DNA from: Galaxea fascicularis
Lineage: Eukaryota; Cnidaria; Anthozoa; Scleractinia; Euphylliidae
Reading direction: 5' to 3'
DNA: 64,000 nt
Assembly: GCA_948470475.1 (NCBI GenBank)
Contig: OX419339.1
Coordinates: forward strand, 12,630,863-12,694,862
Positions 24,201 to 36,697 of this stretch are shown piece by piece (the stretch's first letter is position 1; every line of letters begins with the position of its first letter). The position numbers and the translations under genes were made by a program. The notes under the pieces were generated by a model. It did no database searches, was not told the DNA's origin, and saw nothing but the letters and a program-made list of their open reading frames with translations.

Positions 24201-25030
24201 AATCCACCTAATTTTCGCCCTATTGTTGTTGTGTGCATTGTGCATTTTTTTTTTTGACGAATGGTATTTATAAAAGTTATATAACACCTCGAAAGCGAAA
24301 GCGACGGAAACTCGCTCAGCCGAAGCAACCTTTCCAAGCAGTCACTTCCCGGACACGGTAAATTTTCGGCGTTTTTTCGACATGAGGTCATACGGTGGAC
24401 CATTGTCAACGCTATGGTCATGTTATAGCTGTTATAAGCAATTTCACACGCTGATATCAAAAGAACCCTGGAAGAAGTCAATATAAATCATTTCTTTGTT
24501 CCATTTGCGCCATGTGGGGTGGGACGAAGTTTCTTCTGTTGCTTTTTTAAAATTGGTTTAGATTACCGAAGGGCAGAATTGAAAACACACTGCACGCCGT
24601 GTTTTGAAATAAGGTCATAAAATCTGGACTGATGTCAACTCTAAGTCATGGAAAAGGTAAACAGAAACCTATTTATCGCCCAGCTATGTAATTTTGGGTT
24701 GCTACAGTTTCTCCCTGTTGCCATATTTTGGTTTTGCAATGCGGAGTTTAAAACATAGAACACACCTCCTTGCTTTTTCCGGTTTTTCAAGTTATTAAAA
24801 ATTTCTCCCGAGCGTCTCATTTTCTTGCCCGAGCATTATTTACACCTTTTTTTTTTTTACAGAGAAATGGCAGTACATGGTTGCCCATTACGCTTTTTAA
24901 GAATGAAAATACCATGGAAACTGTTTTCAATGACCATCACAACACCAACATTTCCTCCACGGGGCAAAATAAATATATCGTTTGTATCAGTAAGCACTTA
25001 CTGTCATGGAAAAACAGGAAATTTCTCAAC
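18215..25030. other. Long intergenic stretch without a recognised gene
   Basis: About 6.8 kb of AT-rich sequence with only short, featureless open frames on either strand. The one clear structure is the palindrome at 19042-19068. Confidence 0.5.
19042..19068. repeat. Perfect 27-bp palindrome
   Basis: GTGTTTTGAATCT and its exact complement are separated by one G. The sequence ACACAACAATC lies on both sides (about 19021-19031 and 19065-19075), so the palindrome looks like a small insertion or hairpin-tipped repeat. Confidence 0.7.
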
Positions 25031-25081
25031 CACGTGCAAGAGCCATAATGGACACTGTCTCATTATGGCTCTTGCCACGTG
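25031..25081. repeat. Hairpin, 20-bp arms, 10-base loop
   Basis: The left arm begins CACGTG and ends GCCATAATG. The right arm is its complement with one extra G. The loop is GACACTGTCT. Probably the tip or whole of a small foldback element. Confidence 0.7.
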
Positions 25082-25177
25082 CTGGCTAAATGACTGATCG
25101 CTGCTTGAACACTTTGATCTCTCGTTCTCACTCTGCACTGCTTTGGGAGACGCGACGTTCGTCATGAGGCTATAAAC

Positions 25178-25515
25178 CACTTTATTATATGGCTAGTGTT
25201 TATAACGCGCCTTCTGATTGGCTAAGCGAAGCGAAGCGCTAGGGCATTATTCTCCCGTAATGCCCACTGGCCGATTACGGATCATGCAAATTAGGAACAA
25301 AAACAACAAAAAGTAATTCAAAGGCCACCTTTGCTTTATTTACATTGAAAATTGGTGCCTCTAGAGCAAATAACTGAAAACACGACCGGGAAAACTGTTA
25401 GTGAAACGTTTGACCTGAGTTTGGAAAAAAATAATGAATAGATGAAGCGACGACTTGCGCTTGAACTAATTTTTTTTTTCCCTTAGAACCGTTATGTTAG
25501 CCATATAATAAACAA
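25178..25515. mobile_element. MITE with TIR TTTATTATATGGCTA
   Basis: A 15-base terminal inverted repeat occurs at about 25181 and about 25500-25514. The body contains short GC-rich foldbacks such as GCGAAGCGAAGCGC. No coding content. Target duplication is not clear. Confidence 0.6.
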
Positions 25516-25660
25516 CTTAATAACCTCGACCGTTCGGTAGTTACGGGAAAATCTCAAACCTCGGCCTAGCTGTATTGACCTCGCTATCGCTCGATCAATA
25601 CGGCAAGGCCTCAGTTTGAGATTTTCCCGTAACGACCTCACTCTCGGTTATTAAGTAGTT
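25513..25660. repeat. Foldback repeat of about 145 bp
   Basis: Near-symmetrical arms: AACTTAATAACC...ACGGGAAAATCTCAAACC on the left is mirrored by GTTTGAGATTTTCCCGT...GGTTATTAAG on the right. The centre lies in a TCGCTATCGCTCGATC region near 25585. It abuts the previous element. Confidence 0.7.
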
Positions 25661-28187
25661 AATAAACCACGGTTTTTCTTTTTCTTGTCAAGTACAACTA
25701 CTTTGACCACCTTCAAATTTCGGTGATACGAAAACAGAACACTGACCGTTTGCTTTTCCATAAGCGTAGTGGTTTTCGACTTTTGATCTCTATGACAAAG
25801 CGCCGCAGTTCAATGTCACCGACAAACGCTGTTCCAGCGCCTTTAGTGCCGGATTCACTGACGTAAAACAGGAGCCTTAACCCTGCCGGCAAAGTATTTT
25901 CGCTGAAAATTACGCAATATGTTTTTTTTCTATTAGTTAACAGGCTTGAATTTTTTATTATCCGAGTATTTTATAAACTCCCAACACTGTTATGTCATCT
26001 GAATGAAAAAGCGTGATCGAGCTACATTTGACTTCGCCCGCAGGTCGCGTAGATGTAACTTTTTTTCATGGTTCTTGGTGGTCTCCTTCGCAGGCGTTAA
26101 TTTTTTCTGATGAAACGGCTTCGAAGGAGACTAGGTTCTGGGAAACTAGAACATAACTGAAACAAACAAATCATATGCAAGTAGAAAAGTGAACATCGAC
26201 GTTTTGACGTCTCCGGACGCCATTATCAGGTTAAATGGCTCTAATTAGAAGTTATGGCCTAAAAATCATACACAGATTTTTTTTTGGCACTCATTGTGAC
26301 TAAGTCCTTTCACGCACACCAATACTTTTTTTGGTTCATTTGCCAATTCCAAACGACCTATAATTATGAGTGTGCGTGAGTGGCTTCGTGTGCTTTTATT
26401 GAGATCATGGTCGAAGCAAACAGATTAGAGCCGGGTCGACCCAAGTCATACCCTGGCTCCAGAGGCCCGTTGAGAAAATAAACATCCCTGAAAACCAAAA
26501 CAGAAGGCGAGAGATGGGTCACTGGTCGTAGGGGCCGAGACAGAATATTTTCTAGTTCGTTGATTGGTTCTTCAAATGAAAAAACAATTGTGATTGGCTT
26601 ACGAGTAGCGTGGTTTCCCAGCCGACATCAAAAAAGAACTACGATTGGCTTAGGAAAAGCGTGGTTTCCCAGGCGACAGCACAGCGCAGAAATCGTGCGA
26701 CCAGAGGTTATTTTTTTCCTGTCGGCGCTTCGCGCCTCATTACCGCGGCTTCGCCGTGTAACTTTCCTCCTCGAATTAAAAACGGTTCAGTTCTTTTACT
26801 CATATGCTGTTGGAATTCGGAGAATTAAGCCGGAACTTGACCTAAACATCTTTTTTTAATCGCTTAACATGCATGGATTTAAAATTTGATATCTCGTTCG
26901 CGTTTCAAGCAATCCGCTCATCCCACGAAGCTATGTTGTGGGATATTTTGTGAATTTGTTGGTGATTTTTTAGTATATTTGGGAAGAGATAATATTTCTC
27001 AAAGGATTAGTTAGATTCAAGAAAATGGGAAATATTGAAGATTAACTGAAGGTTTAAAATTGGAATTTGAAGTTACAATTAGTGAACGGACACCAAACAG
27101 TTCCCGAGCAACCTGCAGTGCCCTTGTGGGGTCCCAACCCGGGGTCTCAACTGTCTGGTGGTGTTTCAAAACATTTTTTCATACTTCAACTCCTAAAATT
27201 TCACTCTAAGTCCCACTTTAATGAATGCAACCCAGAAGATTTACAAAAGAAGGGGATAAACTCGTCGATCAGTGATAGAAGATCGAGGTCCGTTAAAAGC
27301 TTTTTATGGAAGACTGACGACCCGAAGATTATGGAGGGAGGCGGGAAACTCGCCTGTGATTGGAATCAAAGTTCAAAGTTCGTCCGTCGATAGGGGAATA
27401 ATAGAGAATTCAGAAAATTTCCATAGACAGTCAGACATTCCGGCGACGGTTTACTCACTACATCAACCGACCGCCTTCAGATCTTGCTGGCTTTTTAAGG
27501 ACCCTCATGAGGCCCAGGAGAGGATAATTAAGTAATTATTATTTTGTTCACAACATAGCGTGCTTTAAATTGCTTTCCTGCTTAACCCTGATCAATGATT
27601 TGATTTGTAGTGAGGCAGACGGATGAAGTATTGTGTATAAAGGAAGACTCAAAAGCAATGCCTTCTTTTTCAGCTGTTAGCATACAATAAAGGGGGCAAG
27701 AAACAGCTCATACAGCGCCATGTAATAAACTGAATTTCCGCAGACTTAATTGATCTGACTGTTCACACTTGGTCGATGGTATGTTCTACGGAATCAATAG
27801 ATCGGACCAACCTCAGCGCATCAAACCGGTTTTACTATAAATGGTGTTTTATCTTACATTCAGATCTTTGATGACTAAATTTGATCTGTACATGGAAACT
27901 GGATTAGATCCTTCGGAGTGACGAGAATTCAATCTTATAAAACTAACCTGATTTACCGAACAATGGCAATGAGTGTGGGCTTAAAATAAATCCATTGGCG
28001 GAAATATCATTTCTGATATAACAAAAGAGAGGTAGGTAGAAAATCCTTTAGCATAACTGCAGTTTCTTTTTTTTTATTATTACCAATTTGGCACTCAAAC
28101 AGCTCATTAAGGTAATTGAAACAAATTACTCTCGCCCCTCTTGTCACAAGTGGCTAAAACCACGCCCGGCAAAAGGAATTTCCTCGC
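25661..28187. other. Intergenic stretch, no gene recognised
   Basis: Contains a short direct duplication at about 26585-26680: two copies of a module with GATTGGCTTA followed by GCGTGGTTTCCCAG. It also has one isolated end, TACCCTGGCTCCAGAGG (about 26450), resembling the terminus of the hairpin element at 51490. Nothing else is supported. Confidence 0.45.
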
Positions 28188-28316
28188 TTTGGTACGCTTC
28201 GGCGGCATATCAGGCGAGTTTGGTTGAGCCATGGTTTGTATTTTGACGAGACGCAGTCGAGCCAAAATACCCATGGCAAGACCAAACGAGCTTGATATGC
28301 CACCGAAGTGTATCAA
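28188..28316. repeat. Foldback repeat of about 130 bp
   Basis: The left half (TTGGTACGCTTCGGCGGCAT and onward) pairs with the right half (ATGCCACCGAAGTGTATCAA) over about 60 bases with a few mismatches. The centre contains GTATTTTG...CAAAATAC. Non-coding; MITE-like. Confidence 0.65.
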
Positions 28317-30876
28317 AAAGTACGATTAGGTGTTTAGCGTGCCCAAATTCAGCCCGGTGATATTTTCAGTAGCTACGGTAATAAAAGCCGTCAGCAAACA
28401 AACGGCGCAAACAGTGATGAACGAATGAAAAATAATTTTACTTTGAGTTTTATATAGCGAGCAAAGTAGTAGCAAAAGATGTGTAAAACCCTTCTCTGCA
28501 AAACTATTATCAGCTATTATTGTCACATGGAACCTTCAAATACTCGCTTCGACAGTTCAAACGTCCAGTGGGAAGAACTTCTGGAAACAGAGGTAAAGCT
28601 GACATTAATGGTGGCATTTTCAACCTTTGCAAACGAACGTTCAGCTGCAATTCCAGATTTTCAATACTTGTCGACAAAGTTGGCGTGCGCCCTTCAGTTT
28701 AGTTTTGAAAGGCGAAACGTTTTTTGCTCTTCGTTTTCCGACCGGAAGCAGCAGCTGCTCTTAAATTAATTACGAGGTTTCTGTTTTATTGATGAAACCT
28801 CTTTTCAGTTTGTCTTATGGTAACATTTAAAATAATCCGTATCTATTCACACATTGCTCAGGAAAAGATAAAAATAAAAAGATTAAAAGATAAGAATACA
28901 GGATTAAAAAAAATAGCTTCGTTAGCCAATGTGTTTCATGCCAAAAACCATTTCTACGAGATATCTTTAACAGCTTTCGAGTTCATTTGTGTTTGCTTCA
29001 CAGATTCCCTGAAAGCAGTCAAGCGTAGTTTGGAGTTCCTCTGCTCAGAGGCAGAGGTAGACTTGTTGCCAAAACGCACGGAATGGTGTAATCACATTTC
29101 AAATGCTTGGTGTAGGTCATTAACTAAAAAATTTGTAGTTCCAGATCGAGTTATCCACATAGCCGCCGTCTAGAACACTTGAAATGTCACAACTGGAGTT
29201 TTCATGTTTCGAACCATTTTTTACATTTTTCAACCCTTCCCCCTCACCACCCTCCCCGATCCCAAACTGGTCGAACGTAGACACACCCCACTCTCCTCAC
29301 TAGAACATCTGATGAATATCTAGAAACAAAGCGACTTTAATTGTTTCTGTAAAACAGATGATCGCATGTATTGGCATTTAAGAGCCCTTAAAGTCAGTTT
29401 GAGAGTTCGTCAGAACTTAGCCAATCATTAATAGAATATTTTAAAATTACTCAAAGTTACTAAACGCAATCTGGCTTGACTCAATTGTCGTTGTTTTGCA
29501 ATTTGCTTTAAGTTCCTAACTTATTTGAAAGACTGGTTTTGAAGTCTTTATGTGTGGTCAATTAAATTAAAGTTCATTTCTTTCAGTACAATTCTTTGTT
29601 TAGGAGATGGTTCTAAATTCTGGTTTAGTATTTTGACGAAGTGATCCTGAAGAGATTTGATACAGTATACTTCTTCAGTTGCTAATTTGTCGTGCTCTTT
29701 GAAAAGAGTAGTAAAGACAAAAGCGGTGAAGACACGCGCCTTTTCATTGTGGCGATCCAAGGTCCCCAACCGTTCTTACAGCCGTCAACAAAAGTGACAT
29801 TAAAATCAACTGGAGAGACACATACCCTTTTGACCCTCTGTACAGAACGTATACAGTACGCTCTTTCTCTAGAGGTCAGTTAACAAAAATTAGTCTTCCC
29901 AATTAGAGAACAAAACAGACCAAAATAATACCTTCTCATAATCTCTCATTACTCTTGCAACTACTTACCGACTTTCCTCGTAGATTTGACCGACTTTTCG
30001 TGTACTGTAAATGCGAAAGTCTGCAGACTGCCTGAAATGGTCTTTAGCTCTTAATAGCCAATGGTCGCTGTGGTTATGCTTTTATACCTTAATGCCCATT
30101 ACCTGTAACATACTTGCAAAACCGCAAGGGTTGACTCAAATTCTCAAATCACGAAATACTTACATTAAAGCTTAACACTTCCGCTATAACACCACGTACG
30201 CCTTTGTTTACGAGTAATTAGTTTCGGAAACGTTTCAGACCCTCCACAAGTGAAATTCACCGAGGATATGTTACAAAAAAACTAAACGTTAAAGTTATGT
30301 AAACACAAACAACAAACTCGATGACTAATTCGATTCAATCCACGTAGAGATTGTTACTTAAAAACAGCAAACTGTAAATGCAATTATATCAATTATAAAT
30401 GAAAGCGATTTCCTGGCATCAGGCTCAAATGCTATTTGGCATTAAATTAGAGTACTCCAATTCTGTTGTATTTCCGTTGTTGCTTTACTGAGAACCTTGC
30501 ATCGTGTTCCGATTGGACTGAACAAGTGTGCAGCAGTGATATTTTAGGCTACTCTATGATTAACCTAAGACAGATGTTTCTACTATTTCTGGCCGGTGCC
30601 CCTTGGTTAGGATCATAATTAATTGTGTGGCAAAGAATGTCTAAATATATCGCCACTCTTCGGGTTCTGTGTCATATAAGGAGGGATTCAGGGAAAGTTT
30701 GGCCTTAATTTGACAGATGTCTCAATGTAGTACAGCGAGGCAGTCAAAATAGTGCTGGAATATCCATTAAAAGATAGAGGGTTGGTTCCATAATTAATAA
30801 TCCATCAAATATTTTCGCTAGCACGCGATTGGTCCAAACACATCACGTGACTGAATATTTCCTAGCTTATAAACTG
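28317..30876. other. Intergenic stretch, no gene recognised
   Basis: Several open frames of 60-118 codons occur here. None has a recognisable domain, and their composition does not differ from the surroundings. I call nothing. Confidence 0.45.
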
Positions 30877-31196
30877 GGGAATATCTGATGTAAGTGTATA
30901 CAACACAACTGAATAGTGCTTTTCGCGCGTTCTGATTGGTTAACTCGGAGGTGATTAGCAAAGTGTTATTCACCTCCGAGCAGCCGAAGAGAAAGAAAAC
31001 GGCCTCCCGTTTCGGTTTCCGGAGAGGAAATTATTTGAATAAATGCTACTTATTCAGCTTGTGTGTTACATACTGAAACAATTATTAACCTCAGTGTCGT
31101 TGAATGTGGTGGATATTTACCTCACCGCTTCGCGGCTCGGTAAATATCCATCACTATTCACCTCCACTTCGGTGAATAATTGTTAAATATTCCCCA
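30877..31196. mobile_element. MITE-like foldback, about 320 bp
   Basis: Starts GGGGAATAT and ends AATATTCCCC. Nested hairpins lie inside: CTCGGAGGTGA...TCACCTCCGAG at the left, and GTGGATATTTACC...GGTAAATATCCA with a GC-rich loop at the right. No coding content. Confidence 0.55.
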
Positions 31197-31780
31197 AATG
31201 CGCGTTGCGAAAAATATTTGAAAGATTATAAAAACAATTGTCTCCATCTGAAGCAGTAGATATGGTATAGTATGATACGAAGACTGTCGGATAATAACTC
31301 TGAACCTAATGGAACCTTGCGAGTTGTCTATAGCTAGTGCTAAAACGGGTCTAGAGCCTTGTTCGTGGCGAAAGCCCATCAAGTATTATAATTTTTGGAT
31401 TTAAATAAATAGAGATCTGGGCGAATCCATGCAAGCTTGGTTTCGCATTTAAGATACAGTACTCAAGGTTACTCGGCCAACTGGTGTGTATCATGAGGTA
31501 AATTAAAGGGACCGTCCTAATGGTACACAAAATGTAAGTTACTTTTCCTGTGCCTCAGTAGTTAAGGAAGTGTGTTAAAGTTGGTTTTGTGCTCCAATAC
31601 ATGGAAAAAATGAATCATGCAACTTTCACTTGGCTTATCAACGCCTTCCCTTGGATGGTCGTTCGATTCCCTACATACTCAGGCAGGTTGATTAACGTTC
31701 AAAAACACAGCAACCGGCAGTATCTCTATTTCCATCAAAGTGGACACTAAAATTCTTTAGTACAAACCTATTACTCAAGA
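31197..31780. other. Intergenic, nothing recognised
   Basis: No gene, RNA or repeat structure seen. Confidence 0.4.
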
Positions 31781-32210
31781 CCGCCGCACACTAACCGATT
31801 TTTTGTCGTAGAACTGCAGATTTTTTTATCGGGGTAAATCGGATTAAAATTTGTCGGACCATCAACTTGCCGCACACTAGCCGACTTTTTGCCGCGACTA
31901 ACCGTGTCGAGGCTTAATTGCGCTTGGGACCGACTCATCCAAAATCAAGATGGCGCCTATTCCACTGACGCAGTGTAAATTGAAAATTCATGTGACTCTC
32001 ATCGCGCTTCCTAATTGGCTGCGGCGAGCGCGAGTCTCGACGAATTGTCTTAGTCTAGCAAGGCCCGACAAGACATTTTGACATTTAGCGCTGTCAGATG
32101 TCGCTCGGCAAGCCCCGGTCTAGTCGCAGACTTGTCTGAATTCACCGCACACTAGCCGACAATTGAATGTTTTTCGTCGGCCGACAAAAAATTCGGCTAG
32201 TGTACGGCGG
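31781..32210. mobile_element. TIR element, 430 bp
   Basis: Terminal inverted repeats read CCGCCG(C/T)ACACTA(A/G)CCGA followed by TTTTTTGTCG. Internal copies of GCCGCACACTAGCCGAC in both orientations make the ends compound. Non-coding. No convincing target duplication. Confidence 0.65.
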
Positions 32211-33088
32211 CTTTTATTGAGACAACTCAGAAAGGGATATGTACCAACATGCCATGCATGCGATCAGGCTCTTTTGTTCCAAAGGCGCTCCCACAAATGA
32301 GTAAAAAGAAAAAGAGGAAGTACGAATAGCAGTGGTTCAGTGTAACGTCGGCTTTCTGGGACAACACAATGAGTAGGCAGGTCCAACGAAACTCAACTTG
32401 AACTATTAAAGGAGCTTCATGGCAAAGTCTGCATGACTGACGGGCGCGGCCTTTGTTCCAAACCAGGGCGCACAAAAACCAGCCAAACATCAGTAATATC
32501 CGTAGCAGAAATGATGGGACGTCTTCATTTAGAATCCGTCACGATAAAAACCAAGCCAGGATTTTTGTCTACGAAGAACGTAACTCTGCGAATATGCAAT
32601 TGGAGAATTGGAAGTTGGTGTCAAGGACAAAGAGTAATGCTCGTTTTGAAATTTGAAACGCCTTTCTTTTTTGAGACTTTTTGTTGATCCATGTAAATCC
32701 AAGTTCATTTGCTATTTTTAAAGCTCCTTGAAAAACTCCTTATTTTCGAAAAACATATTTATAGATCCTATATTAAGCGTAGACAAGAAGCTATCACCAC
32801 AAGAATTCGTTTGGTGAATGTAAACTGATAATTGTATTGTCTTAATGCTGACTTAATTAATTTATCAAATAATCTTACTGATGGAGGGAAGCTGGCACAG
32901 GATTGTATTTAGAGTTATTTGCACGACATACTTTTACAGTTGCTCTAAAATCCTCTGTCTTGGTATATAACACTTTCCTTTCAAGGCGAGAGGCTGAGGA
33001 TCATACTAACTGATCAACAGACACTACAGAGTTGTTCTCTTTGGCCGTAACGCCTCACACAACGTTCTGGTATATGCTGCGGGACATT
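32211..33088. other. Intergenic, nothing recognised
   Basis: Open frames on both strands of 32227-32690 overlap each other and lack any motif. No call. Confidence 0.4.
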
Positions 33089-33252
33089 GGCGTAGCCAGA
33101 ATTTTTCAAAGGGAGGGGTCACACTGTGCGAAACACAGGGTACTCAACAGATTGTCACCTGAATATTGTAGGTTGTTTGCTTAAAAAAAGGCGTACAAAC
33201 GGAGGGTCACGGGCACCCTAGGACCCCCCTCCTTCCCCCTTCCTAGCTACGC
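33089..33252. repeat. Short dispersed repeat with inverted ends
   Basis: GGCGTAGCCAG at the left is mirrored by CTAGCTACGC at the right. The interior has a G-rich tract (GGGAGGGGTCAC) and a C-rich tract (GGACCCCCCT). I believe this type is dispersed in coral genomes, but that is recollection rather than a comparison. Confidence 0.4.
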
Positions 33253-33653
33253 TCTTGCTGCGGGAAACGCAATCATCAAACGCCTCTTCACTCTGTACTA
33301 AGCCTTTCGATCCTCATGGGTTCAAAATTCTTGAGGAACTTATTATCAGTATTGACCCGAAATATCTATATTTTAAGCATTTATAACTACACATACTTAT
33401 TGTGCAAAGCTAAAAAGACTGTATATTTTTAGAACTGTCAGATATCATGTAACTCTTGTGGTTTGTTGATTCGGAGGAAAGCCAACAAAACCTCACGACT
33501 TCCAAAGAAGGCCTCTGCTAGCAGGGAAATGAAATATACCACTATGACAATTTCCTTCACATGGAAAAAATAAACCACCGTTTAGCGTCCTTCATTTTAC
33601 TTTCGAGTTCTGTTTGAAATCACGAGGTTCGGTACAGAAAACTTTCTACACAC

Positions 33654-33913
33654 TATGGCCATGTCCACACTGATGCGTTTTTGTTTGAAAACGCATTGAT
33701 ATGTATGCGTTTTGGCCTCCCGTCCACACTGATACGCTCGAAAACGCTGAGCGTTTTCATCGAAAACGGATCCTTTTGAAAAGGCTGTTGAAAGTGAATC
33801 GTATTGAAAACGCTACGGCATCCGTATCAGTGTGGACGCAGATCAATCGATGCGTTTTTACACCTATCGAAAACGCATTCAAACAAAAACGCATTAGTGT
33901 GGACATGGCCTAT
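33654..33913. mobile_element. PIF/Harbinger-like MITE
   Basis: Element 33657-33910 (254 bp) is bounded by TAT on both sides. TIRs read GGCCATGTCCACACTGATGC (right end ...AGTGTGGACATGGCC). The body is rich in inverted GCGTTTTCGAAAACGC-like modules. A 3-bp duplication with GGCC-type ends fits PIF/Harbinger-type MITEs. Confidence 0.75.
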
Positions 33914-34254
33914 GGCCGCTGCCAGTTATGGCCCGTTCACTTTTGGATATCGCATAGTTTTGTTTGTTCGTATCAACTCGAAGAAACTGCCAATAGTCCT
34001 AGAGCTAATAACGCTGGTTCACCAGATGTAGAACAAAGTCAGTGATGTGTATTTTGAAGCAGTTGGTTAATTTGCATCAAAATCTTGTAAGTCATAAAGG
34101 GAAACTGAAGAAGAAAGGTCAAATCATATTCTGGAACAAGGTAACCATCCACCGATGTTTTTTTTTTTATTTTAAAAATAGGCATTTATATTCTTGTGCC
34201 AGGAATTATTCACTGATGTTTTCCCTTTTCAAAAATGAAACTGAGACGTCGCGT

Positions 34255-34302
34255 CGCCCGGCGGTGGGGAAGGGGAGGGGGAGGGGGGGGGAAAGGGGGA
34301 AC
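34255..34302 (+). repeat. G-rich tract, G-quadruplex potential
   Basis: Five or more runs of four to nine G within about 40 bases on the plus strand. Confidence 0.6.
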
Positions 34303-35912
34303 TCTGCAAATGTTTGGCCGGGCTCCTGGTGGGGTGCGCCCCTCGAACTCTAAAACCAAGTTAGGTTCGTTTTGCAACCCTATGCTTGGCTTAACACCAG
34401 AAATGCCTACCCTATGACAGACACGCTTTCTTTGGTATTAAACAGAGTGCCCAGTACATTGTCCTTGTTAATTTCTTGGAGCGTCAATCAGTCGAGCAAT
34501 TGATCAGCTCTTGGAAAATGATACTATATTCTAAACCAAACCTCTTTGATGTCTATACCCTATCCCAGACTAAAGTGCTTATTAAAAACCATAACGATTT
34601 AGCTTATATAATTAAGGGAGTCGAGTACTCCACCCCCACCCACCCCACAACCCCCCTCCCCCTATCCCGGGTGGCATGGATTCAAGTCAGTTCCCTTGTG
34701 CTTTTCATTAAATTGTGAAAGACTCATTTTCTCTGGAAAAATTCCTTAGATTTCATTACTTTTGTGTTCTGGAGCCGTTCGTGTACTAGGAAGGCATGGA
34801 AATGCAAATTTGGAACATTTGGCTTAGCTATTTCCTTCGAAATCAACTGAAGCACGCTCTTTTCTTGAGAACAGGCTGGCTCGAAAAGTTCAACCAGCTA
34901 TGCCGTCCATAGAACCCATCCATTTGATGAACTGGTAATCTAGTAGTTCTTCGAATTCCTCGTAAAAGGCTCACACAAATGTTGGGATCGAGACTTTGAT
35001 CGAAATCAGGGATAGCAATGCCGGGATCTGGGATCGCTAGTCATGGATCAGGATCAACAAACTTTAGTGGGATCAGCGATCATACTTTGCCACGTTTTGG
35101 GGATAAGGGATCAGAATTTTGGGCCAAAACATGGGATCACTGACGAAAAAATATACTTCGTTACGATCCTGCAATTTCAGAATGTGACGTTTGCAAGAGT
35201 TTTCATGAACTATTTCTTCAAAACGTTATATTCCTTCTGGATCCATTTGATAAACAGCCGCTCTGGTGGGCCAGTCTTGACAAATGGAAACGGAGCACTA
35301 TGATTCGATTTCTTTGAACAAGGCTCGATGGAAATGCGATGAAGATAAGATGCTGCATTTAAGAAGGCTCTTCTGGTTTAACTCAAAAATATATAAATAA
35401 AAAAACAGTGAATGGTGTCAACTACTCTGATGGCGGACCAAAGAAACATAAATTTCAATATGTGGTATGTCTTTACACCAACAGAGACTTACCTTACTTA
35501 AGACTTACCTAATATAAGTCGTGGGTCTTTTGATGATATTTTTTTTACCAGTATTTCAGTTGATCCTTGCAGCACACTCGATTCAGAGGGTGTCTCCACG
35601 GAGGTAAAATAAATAGAAATGGCCAGATTCCGCCCGGCTGGCATTGGACTCTATTGGATTAGTTGACAACTGAGATAACAAACAGAGCTGGCGTCGACCT
35701 GTTGATCAGGGCACTTTTGAACTTTCTTTGACTGGGCGTTATCGTATCACGGGGTCAAAGTGCAGCGTGGACTACATTTTGTCCATCTTATGATGGTTTT
35801 TCAGTTGGAGTCTAGTAAACCAGATAGAAAGCGGTAAACCAACTGGTAATATCACGTAATCATAGGCTCCACGTGGGCTAACAATCCTCAGGTGATCTCA
35901 CTTTGATTCTAG
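34303..35912. other. Intergenic; degenerate GGGATC-rich patch
   Basis: From about 34983 to 35135 the hexamer GGGATC or a close variant recurs irregularly about ten times, a decayed tandem repeat. No gene recognised. Confidence 0.45.
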
Positions 35913-36697
35913 ATGGCACGGGGGTTGCACGAAATAACACCATGTTTTGCACACAGGGGGCTAGGGAAAATGAAAACCTTGTGATAAATTTAGCACGCAA
36001 ACGATTGAGCAATTCCAGATCAAAAAAACAACCGAGGTGTTGGATACTGATGTTTTCGTGCATGCTTGACAACGCTATCCCCGAATTGAAAACGACCGTA
36101 AGACCGGGTACCTCGACCGATCATGTAAGTGAGGAGATGTGGGTAGATCAGATATATATAACATTATATTAGTAGATGTTAATGAACTCATACTGAAATG
36201 TCCAAGCAACTACTAAATAATATATCATTTTACAGATACAGAAACTCTTGCCCTGGCCACTTTGCTCGCTGATCTCAGGCCTCGCCGTCACTCTCTATTG
36301 GTATCTGAATTCATTATCTTCAGCAAATTCATCTCATTAAATCAGTTAATGCAAGCCAATGATAAAAACTTTGAAAAAGAAGAAGGCGAAGGATAAAAGC
36401 CAGCATAGATCAAGTTTCTACATTTTTACGCGTTTTGGTTCCGATTGGCTGAGGGCAGGAAGGACACGTGATACAGAATAATGCTATGGAATGCGGATGT
36501 GACCAATTGAAGCCTGAGTAAGCCTCTCAGCTATCCGTTACTAAATTGGTTACTGACTTCCTCTTTCATTTCAGAACCAAGTGCTGGTTAATATTATTGA
36601 TCAAGAACTTACGGAAGAGATGGGAATGACCACTCAGTTTTCCGTCTATCAGCTGGAAAAGAAGAACCCTCCACAAAGAATCTGCAATAGCTTCTAA
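35913..36697 (+). CDS. Candidate two-exon 3' gene fragment, unknown product
   Basis: A splice-consistent model: exon 35913-36124 (after TTGATTCTAG; donor CAT/GTAAGTGAG) joined in phase 0 to exon 36575-36697 (after TTTCATTTCAG), ending TAA. The joined frame stays open for 110 codons. The last exon encodes 40 residues rich in acidic and amide side chains, starting NQVLVNIIDQELTEEMG. No upstream exon or start was found, and no family is recognised. The first exon is also partly open on the other strand, so it may be chance or a decayed gene. Confidence 0.25.

Noticed and set aside
24125..24481. 118-codon minus-strand ORF
   Set aside because: No domain, no splice context and no compositional difference from neighbouring non-coding DNA.
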